Origin: Chionis minor
Lineage: Eukaryota > Chordata > Aves > Charadriiformes > Chionididae
Assembly (NCBI GenBank): GCA_013398295.1
Contig: VZSF01000964.1
Coordinates: forward strand, 496,001-560,000
Direction: 5' to 3'
Length of the DNA: 64,000 nucleotides
Both the position numbers and the translations under genes were made by a program. This document shows positions 12,201-64,000 of the stretch, piece by piece (the first letter of the stretch is position 1; every line of letters starts with the position of its first letter). The notes under the pieces are model-generated. The model searched no databases. It worked only from the letters and a program-made list of their open reading frames with translations, and had not been told where the DNA came from.

Positions 12201-15200
12201 CTTTGCGATCACCAGGCCGACATAGCAGCTTCAAGCAGAGGCATCCAGAAATAGAGTTTGCCAAAACCTGCTGAATAGCTTTGCCATAGTGAAAATACGG
12301 CCATAGGCACGACTTGGGAGATGAAATGTTTGTGCACGTCTGTCCCCAGACTTTGCACTAAGGATGTGAAATACCTTTTTCAAGCCACAGCCTCGTAGGA
12401 TTTGGAGACATTCATAATACGCCATTATCTGAAAAGAATAGGCTTTTCTACTTGGTCATTACTTGGATTATTTTGCTGAGTATGAAAACTTTTTAAAATT
12501 AGCTATTCATTTTCAAATTGCTAACCGGCTTGATTTCCCACATTTGCCTATTTTTATCACATTCGGATGGTGCCTATTACTGGGAGCTGGGAGGGCGGAG
12601 GTTTAATTTGTGTCATTAATGTTCTAAATAAAGACGCCTGCCCGCTAAGCGGCCGGCGGCTCCACGGGGACGTGATGCACCGGCTCTCTGCCCCGCTGCT
12701 GGCGGGGACCAGGTTTGAGCAGCAACGCCTGTGGCCAGGACCTGGGGAAAGGGACCCGGTGTGGCTGAGGACATGTCCACAGCTCATGTAGGTCCTGGTA
12801 GAGCTGCTTCTGGTGGCCTGTTGGCTCCTGCGCAGAGGTGGTGGTGGTGGTGGTTTTGGCCCATGAAAGGGTTGCCAGTGATGTCCTCCCATCCCAGAGA
12901 GTGATTTACACCTTCAGGGGCCTTGCCCGTGCGGGGTGAGTGGGGTTAAACACACCCTCAGCACGAAGAGTGGCAGCCGGGAGCCTTGTGGAGACCTTTG
13001 TGGGGGCTGATGCTTGGCCGCTTTAGGCTGTTCTTGGAAATAACGTTAGTGGGGGAGGCTTCCCCGCACAAGGGCCCTCTGTTAGAGCAACAACTGCCTC
13101 CCCCGGGGAGAGGCGGGTGGGAGCCTCCTCGCTTTGCAGCTGCTTCTACTTATTTTGAACAAGAAGAGCAAAAATGTCAGTCCTGCATGTGGCCTGTGAG
13201 GTGTCCAGGATCACCGCGCGCTCACTTGTTCAGGATGATGCTCCTCAGGGATGGGGCAGTAGTTTGGGAAGGTGGGGGGAGACAGGGGGTTGGCAGGAGG
13301 AGGGCTGCCCCAGGGGGGCCCACAGTGAGACTTTGGCACCCCACGAAGCCTTGCAGGTTTTCTAGCTGAACCCCGTTTTTACTACTTGTCGTGATTAAAA
13401 AAGATGTTCTGTTGTGTAAAATGCCTCTTCCTCAGCATCGGTCCAGGGAGAATTAGGGAGAATTATAGTTAGCAATTGTGTTGACAGTAATAGAAAAGCA
13501 TGACAGACAAAGTCTGAATTTAAAAGTAAAAAACAAAACAACAAAAAACGCAAGAAAAAGCCTATATAAAATATTTCTTGTGGTCCTCTCCTGATCCTTT
13601 CAAGATCCTTGCAAAAAGATTCCTGTGCTGTGAAGATGTTTTATCTGACCGGGCACCTCCCCACGCCTCTCTTTGATACCTGAACCGAAACATTCGAAGT
13701 AGGAGACTGTTGTAGTGGATGACAAGAAGAGGAACATTTACAGTTCATAAACCTGACCTCTTCTCTTCTGCTTGGCAATTTCCCAGTTATATATGACAGG
13801 GAGCTTGAGGGAGGGCGTGTATGGAAAGTATTTCCACAGCTGAGCTCTTCTTAGAGAAAAAAGATCTATTTATTAATGAGCATTTTTCACCCTAAGGTTT
13901 CTATTGGCTAGTTAAAGAAGTTCCTTGGAGCTTCCTTTTGTTTCAGACTACTGTCATTCCCAGGAACAGGAAAAGGTGTTTTTAGGGTTATTCAGCCTTC
14001 CTTTCTCTAAAATCCTCTCTGGGCCCTGGTTGGTCAGGAGATAAGATCTTTTCTGTTAGTATCTGTCAGAGTTGGTAAAGAAGAGCACCAGTTTGGTAGA
14101 TAATATAAAGGCTATAAACTTTTAGTCCGGGACATCTATCTTGTGTGTGTCAGGCAGTGCTTATGTTTGTGTTTATGGCTTTTTGGTGGTCCAGAGAAGA
14201 AGTTATGTCTTTTCAGATCATTGTGGCTGAGCAGAAGATAGTGAGCCTCATGAGACTTCAGTATCTTCTGCTCTGTCTAAGCCTGGTGCATGTTTCTTTG
14301 CTGTGTTGAAAACATGGCTGTAAGGAAAATGTAAGGCTGTTGCCTTGGCTACTTTGTACGGTTCCTTGTAGAGTTCCCCCTCCCTGTAAGTTAAATTATT
14401 CCACCTTGTTGACTCGTCTTGAGCTAGGCTCCAGCTAGACTTCACCTTAAGGGGAAGCGATCACTTTGCAAAACCACAATCTTGTTAGTCATACCCCTGC
14501 CGGGCTAGATAGCGGCTAGAGAAACCCTGCCTTGATTCAAGCCAAAGCACTTCATGGATGGACTGGGGCTCAACTGGAGACAGCACTTGGCTGGTATTTT
14601 GAATAATACAGTCTAGACTTTCAGTGCTTGGTGTTTTTTATAAAGCTGCTTTTCCAGTCAAGTGGCTGCCTGGGAATCTGAGCTTTCCTTTAAAAATAGT
14701 TTTTTAGCGCTCTTGACTGGGAAGAAAACCATGAAACTGTGAGAATGTTTAACTCTTCCTTCCTCAGCTACGGCCGAGGGCTGCACAGGGCTGCCTTAAC
14801 GGGCAAGGGATGGTTGGAGTGACCGGTGCTGTAACCAGGTATCTGAAACATCTTCAGTACAGACGGAGGGACAAGAGAGGGCAATGCGTCCTTTACATCA
14901 CCTTATAGAGTCAGTGACCTTGCACAGTCATTGGTGTCTGATAAAGACAACCTGACAATGCTTTTTGCACCAAATAACTATTCTGGGTGCTTAATGTATG
15001 CGCATGCTTGAAGATAGGCAAAGTAAGTGCTTTCTGGAGGGAGGACATTCCCCAGTCCATTTAGAAATATGAAAATGTTCATGCCACCTATGACACTGGT
15101 GATTGCAGGAGTATGGTGATCTCTAAATCTCACCGGATCAAACAGGGCTGCAATTGCAGGCTACCACTGCTTTGAGCTCCCTGTTAGTAGGTGGGGAAAT

Positions 15201-17436
15201 GCATCTTCGTGTTTTTCTTTTAATTTTTGTGCACCTCTTTACTCTCTGCTGGCCCTGTACTCATTAAAGGGACACTGCAGAGGCATAAAAAGTACCAAGC
15301 AAGAGGTTTTGGAGAACTCTTGTCCAAAGCACATTTAGTATGATGCACCATTGTTTTACTTCTTTTCCTCACCCTGCTCGTTGCCGTGGCCTCAGGCTCT
15401 TAACCTATCTGTTGGTTCCTTTTCTCAAGCTATATGGTATTTTTCCACTGTAGAACTTTTCCATCTAATATTAATGAAGAGTAGAACAGCTCCATTTCTG
15501 TCCATGCTCAACACCTGCAAGTGAGTTTGCAGTCCTGCCACTGTGAGGTAGCTGCTGTTACAGCATAAGGACACAGGGGGACAGCCACCACTATGAACGC
15601 TAATTCTCCATATTTGAAGTGAACTGTTTGGATGATGAGAAAGAACGTGAGAATAGGGAGATACAGAGATTGTGCGTTCCCTGGTTTCACCCCATGAACA
15701 CGAAGGCTCTTGTTCACTGCAAATGGCAAGTACCTTGTGGGCACAACATGTTGCAGAACTACTGTTCAGCCAAAACACAAGGTCTTTGCATGAAATCACG
15801 TAACTAGCTGCTCCTTTTGCATATGGAAATCCCTCGCGTGCAAAAGTGTTGCTCGTTTGTGTAACTGTTTGCTCACACAAAGTTTATCTCTTGAAGTTTG
15901 TCCTGAAGAGACCCGCTGAAGAGTTACAAACCTCACGTCACCCTTACAGTGGCGCGTTTCGGGGAACCTGGCACATAGTCCAGACCAAAACAACAAGGGA
16001 ATCGGAGAGAACACAGCTCTACTCTGAAGCATGTTAATATTTCATATTCTAGTACCCGTTTAGCAAACAAACCGTGGAAGAGACAGGAGCCATGCAACAT
16101 CTGAAAAAAAGGGTGTAAAATAAGGCTCAGAGGGGAAGACAGAAGGAAAAGGGAAAATGAAGGTTCAGTTTGACTAATTGCATTTAGTCTTCCAGTCAAC
16201 AAGATACCCTTTGAACATAGGCATGCTGCTTGAAAACTTCCCTGTCTCCCCCACAACATCAGACTGAGAGAGTTTGAGTTTCTGGCTGATATAACTTTCT
16301 GCACTCCCCAGCTATGTACTCATCCACTTTAAAATAACTTGGCGGGTGACAACTTATTTTCTTAACCTCCCTGTTTCCAGCTTGCTGCTAAGTCAGTTTT
16401 CTCATTTACTACACACGGGCTGCTTTTCCCCTGTGTTGAATGCAAATAACTCTGTAACTTAGGACTTGTTGAACAAGTATATTTGAGGTATTACAACTCA
16501 TGGAGAAGTAACATAATATGCAGTGAAAATAAACAGGACACCACATAAAACTGTTATCTTCCATGTCAGCAATATTTAGGAAGGAAATAATTTGGAAAGA
16601 AAATGTTAGTTTGCATTAGGTAGCATAATGTGTGACTGAAGAAGAGTCAAACAGCCATTTTAGAAACTTGGAAATACTATACATTTCCAAGAGAAATAAA
16701 GCTCTAAATAACAAACCACCATGTTGATTGGCCTCACTGCAGCAGGAACTTGGGCACTGCAGGGTGACCGCTCTTGGGCATAGAGTTAAGGGTGTGATTG
16801 ATAACCTGCTGAACTGGGGCACTGATTTCCATCAGTGGAGGAGGCAGAGTGGTTCCTGGCATGAAGGACAGATTTTGCTGTCCTCCTCATAGAATTAAAA
16901 CTTGGAGAAAAGCTGATGAGAAACCATAACATCTGAGTGATTGGTGCTTCGGCTTGGGTGGCACACAACCTTCTCAAGAGCAGTTGCTCCTCCTGGCAGG
17001 GGTCCAGGTGGGCTGGGGGGTGGCAAACAGCATCTGGCACAGTCAGAAGCAAAACCAGAGGAGCCCAGACCATGTGTCAGCCCCTGGGATGGGGGGTTCT
17101 CCAGCAAGAGATTTTCCTGGGCACCATCACTGACCAAGGAGGTGCCTCTCTGCCTGCAAACAGCTGCAGCTGCGGGACTTCAATGGGAAAACACTGAACC
17201 CAGAGCCCTCTGCTCTTAGTTCATGTGGAACACAAAAGGTCTGTTAAGGAGAGGGAAGAGAAATGCTGATGAACAATGAAAAAATTTGGTAAATAGTTTG
17301 CAAAGGAAAAGTGGAGTAGGTGTAAGAAAACATAAGCCTCATATGCATGGAGCTCGTAAGTTCAAATGTGGTATTTTAATGGTGTTTACGGATGTGATGC
17401 TGCTTGTCCCTTATAAGGAATTTTTCTTTGTTTCAG

Positions 17437-60710
<43,274 letters not shown>

Positions 60711-61373
60711 GCAGTTATTTATATATACACTTCATTTCACTTCTTTATCAAAACACAGACTGTAAACCTCAACACTAAGTGGCAGTGCCTCTGGCCCAAC
60801 TTTCACCCACATTTTTCTAAATCCTGTTTCAGTGAAGTCATTTTTAATGTGTTCATATATAATTGTAGCTGTGAAATTCTGGTACAGTTGTAAAAATTAT
60901 TTCTAAAACTAAGTGTTCTTCAAATTTGTAAACCACAGTTCTTTGGGAAGACTGTATTTAAGAACCTAACGCCTCTGTCTGTGGAGGCCTATTTTTAATT
61001 CTGATAGAAAAATGTATGACAGAGCATTTGCCATGGGAAAAAACTGACAGCATTTATAAGAATTTATTTTGGGTTTTTTTCCAACATGAAATACTTGTTT
61101 TACGATGCAAGTGAAATTGAAATGAACCTTTAGCTATAACTGTAAATGAGTACACAAAGTTAATAATCTTTATAGAATTATCTTTGTAACTAATTAGGGT
61201 GGAAGATATGGACGAATGTAATTCACTAAATTATTTTTTAAAATGAAACATTTTTCTGTTTGAAACCAAATGAAAAAATATAGCCTTAAGAAATGCCTGA
61301 TAGAAACAGACAGGTCCTAAAATTAGGCAAATTTTGTATTTTTTTCTCAACGCTAAAACTAATCTTCTAATCC

Positions 61374-61379
61374 ATTAAA
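61374..61379 (+). promoter_or_regulatory. Possible proximal polyadenylation signal (ATTAAA)
   Basis: ATTAAA, the commonest variant signal, 664 nt after the stop codon. No strong downstream GT-rich element follows, so use is uncertain. Confidence 0.35.
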
Positions 61380-63627
61380 CTTTCAAACAGGTATTGCAGA
61401 GAAAGAAAACATCATCCCTTACCCCTAACATATCTAGCGTATTTTAAAAGAGTATAAAGTTGTATTGTACTAATATGAAAATTTGATTATTTAATGAAAA
61501 AGATGGCTCATTTTGCAATAAGTAGGTAAATACTGAAGATTTAGACTCGCATTATATGTAGTCATGTGTGTGCAGTTATATTTTATATGGACAACTATGT
61601 TTTCTAATAAGTTGAGTGAAAAACTTGCAACTCTGAAATTAACCGATGAACGGAAACAACTGACATTGCAATAGCATTGAGTAATTTGTAAACTGAAAGC
61701 AAAACACTGACGTGTTTGAAAGAAGAATACATACACCTCTGAAAGGATCAACAGCTTTAATATCTATGAGGCGCTAGAAAATCACAACCGACATCAGGCA
61801 GAGAAGATTGGAAAGCGGGAGATTTTTTGCTCCTTTTCCTCTTTATCATGGTGCTCTTACACCTCTCCCAGTTGTCTCTCCAGTTCTGACTGGCGAGACG
61901 TTGTCTGAAACAAACACGTACGTACCACGTGGGGTCTGATGTCCTTTTGCATCCAGATGTGGTAGCATTCATCCTTCTGATCTATTCAGGGAAGACTCCA
62001 GGAAGTGAAGTACAGCTGGAGATATTTTAATACTGTAAGGATTCAAACCATGGATGTGGGTGTGCGTGATTGTCTGAGGTACGCACGCGTGAGAGAGGTC
62101 GTCTCACTCCTCCTGGCTGCACCAGAGAGTGTTGCTCGGCTCCTTTTCCTCCGCCGCGCGCCCGGCGCTGCCCCGCAGTTGCTCAAGCGGCAGTTGTTTC
62201 AGCAGGTGCTGGGCCAGCAGCGTGTCTCACGCGGAACACTTGTCTGAAGGGCTGAGGGCTGCCCGGCCAAGCACAAGCCACCTTAGAGATCAGTCAGGAG
62301 TATGGCAAAGAGCGTTCTTGGGAAGGAAGGTCTTTTGCAGTCCTGAATCGGAGCAGTTCACATTTAGCAGGTTCCTCCTCCCTGCCTTTTACCGAGGTGT
62401 GCCCCTGCGTGAGTGAAGTCTAGGATTTACTCCCAGGCACAGTGCCGTAGTCTTCAAAAAAGCCAGTCTTAATTTGTTTATATTCAATTTCTGCATAGTA
62501 CCCTCTGTTAGAATTGCCCGTGGTTGAATTACCCAGACTAGGATACAGCCTAGACGAGGTAGTGGGGTGCTGCACGCCTGCGTCAGATGAGGGTCATCCT
62601 TACCGCCGGCGAGGACTCAGCTTAGAGGGTGACAGGAGCATCACCGAGGGAAGGAGACTGCCCAAGTTCCTTAGCCTGCTGCTGATCTAACCCTCGTAGG
62701 TGGATGATTGCTGTAACGTCTAGCTGTTATCTGCTTGTGGATATTAGGGCTGATGATCTTTCAGTTTATATTCCGTGAACGGAACAGAGAAATATGTCCA
62801 TGGTAAGGTCTCTTTTAACACTCATTTTTAACACTAACAATCACATCAGGAAAAGCACTGCATTGTAACAGCCTAACGGTAGCCCTTTATTCTAAGCACT
62901 TGGTGTTACAAGTCAAAAACTACTTTTTTGTTTTATTTTGTTCTAAAGTTGTCTTTTATTTAGGGTTTGAATTGTGGTTTTGGTGATTTTATTATATATT
63001 TTTTAATAACAAGCAAACTCTTTGAGGCATATAAAGTATGTAAGTCAATTTGCAAAACCAGGTACCTTTTTCTTTTTAGAGAATCTGGCACACTACATAT
63101 GCCATAACTATAGGGTATAAAAAGTCACAATGTTTATTGGTGTTCACATATGTAATATTAGGGAAACTACTTCCATCATCTTTTCTTTACACTTCTGTAA
63201 ATGATCCATACCCTGTATATGTTAATTCTTAAAAGCCTTAATCCTTCAACTGTTCAGTGTGGGGTGTGTAGTCCAACAGGCTGCCTGTAAACTGTGAGCT
63301 CTTTTGTAAGCTGGAAGTACTTATCTTGTTACTGTTACTTTTTTGTAGGAACCTTTTAATTGAGAGCTGCCAAAGCATTACAATATGCAGTGCCTTAGCA
63401 TTATATTAGAAGTACCTTTAGCCTCTTAACAATAATTTTATATATTGTTTTATTAATTGGTTCCATTTTTTTTAAAACATCTGTATTTTTTCCCACAGAA
63501 ACGCTCTTTGACTGCTTGGTCTAAACCAACCTTCTGTACAAGTCAGTCCCATTACTGCGCAGTTAAATGTTTATACCAAAAGAGAAGGTTACAGATCCTT
63601 AGTTCTCCGTGAAAAGTGAATTGTATT

Positions 63628-63633
63628 AATAAA
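63628..63633 (+). promoter_or_regulatory. Canonical polyadenylation signal (AATAAA)
   Basis: The only AATAAA I found after the stop codon, about 2.9 kb downstream of it. It is followed by a T-rich segment. The likely cleavage region is about 63645-63660. Confidence 0.6.
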
Positions 63634-63655
63634 TGCTGCCTTTTTAAATTTCATG

Positions 63656-64000
63656 ACCAAATAATTAATTGTGACTCTTCTGCACTCTAGCATGAAAGTG
63701 CCTTTGGTTTGAAATTCCAGCTTAGAAAAGTGCTGCCATAATAATGACAATTTTTAGAGAGACCAAAAATATTTAGTTATCACCGTAATGCCTTTGGTTT
63801 ATTGGAATAAGTTGAATCTACAGGCCTCCATTCACAAAAGAGCACCATTTATAGCAAAATAATTTTGCTAATGACCGACCTGCTGAAGAATAATCTCCTG
63901 TTTGCCATTTCTGACAGCATTGCAAACCAGCAACTGATTTGTCTGTGATATGAAAATGATTCACATTTATATTCTCTTAATCGAGTCGTGCATCTGCATA
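63656..64000 (+). other. Downstream sequence, unassigned
   Basis: AT-rich sequence after the last recognisable polyadenylation signal. No coding frame, repeat or RNA gene is visible. It may be extended 3' UTR or intergenic. Confidence 0.5.

Larger units (their letters stand above)
1..17436 (+). other. TEAD1: TEAD1 intron, 5' part, no exon recognised
   Basis: This is intronic sequence upstream of the exon at 17437. I looked for the TEAD1 exon that ends in SDEGKMYG and did not find it. The open frames here are short, overlap on both strands and show no domains, so I annotate no gene. It holds a short CR1 fragment (3735-3825), a near-perfect hairpin (7760-7798), a TG microsatellite (9234-9252), poly-T and poly-A runs near 9450-9477 and 9832-9850, a GGT run near 12836-12854, and GC-rich stretches around 12600-13330. 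The rest shows nothing I can assign. Confidence 0.8.
60711..63655 (+). other. TEAD1: TEAD1 3' untranslated region (probable)
   Basis: TEAD1 transcripts of other vertebrates have 3' UTRs of several kilobases, and no other gene is seen here. The first 1 kb and the part after 62720 are AT-rich with ATTTA-type elements. The middle (about 61760-62720), above all 62070-62260, is GC-rich. The end is placed after the AATAAA at 63628; the transcript could also stop earlier (ATTAAA at 61374) or run past the window. Confidence 0.65.

Overview
This window is vertebrate nuclear DNA, almost certainly from a bird. It carries the 3' two thirds of TEAD1 (transcriptional enhancer factor TEF-1) on the + strand. 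The gene call rests on eleven short exons with GT-AG borders and matching phases. Together they encode residues 69-426 (human numbering) of TEAD1 with very few changes. The avian call rests on truncated CR1 LINEs, including one with the 3' end typical of bird genomes, the lack of Alu/L1-type repeats, and an ancient amniote 5S-rRNA-headed SINE. I cannot name the species.

Layout. 1-17436 is intron upstream of the first exon seen here; the exon for the N-terminus and first half of the TEA domain was not found and should lie before the window. 17437-17501 encodes the middle of the TEA DNA-binding domain. 20266-20328 and 20417-20479 are two tandem 63-nt exons, only 88 nt apart. Both encode residues 90-110 (recognition helix and basic tail) in two versions, so they look like mutually exclusive exons. 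28978-28989 is a 12-nt microexon (Val-Thr-Ser-Met). 30182-33633 holds four exons for the proline-rich linker and the start of the YAP-binding domain. After a 12.7-kb intron, 46351-46524 encodes part of the YAP-binding domain. After another 11.4 kb, three exons between 57882 and 60710 complete the protein. A long 3' UTR follows, with a canonical AATAAA at 63628.

Everything else is intron or UTR. The open reading frames there look like chance frames: no recognisable domains and no plausible gene structure. I can support repeats (CR1 fragments, an AmnSINE1-like element with a nested foldback element, weaker MIR-like remnants), some simple repeats, GC-rich patches, and an assembly fault at 37940-38482 where a 271-nt block is repeated exactly on either side of a single N.

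The most interesting biology is the splice choice. The TEA-domain helix that reads DNA exists in two alternative coding versions. The alternative lacks the Ser102 phosphorylation site and changes the basic tail. A four-residue microexon can be added directly after it. The window therefore encodes a combinatorial switch in the DNA-binding end of the Hippo-pathway transcription factor.
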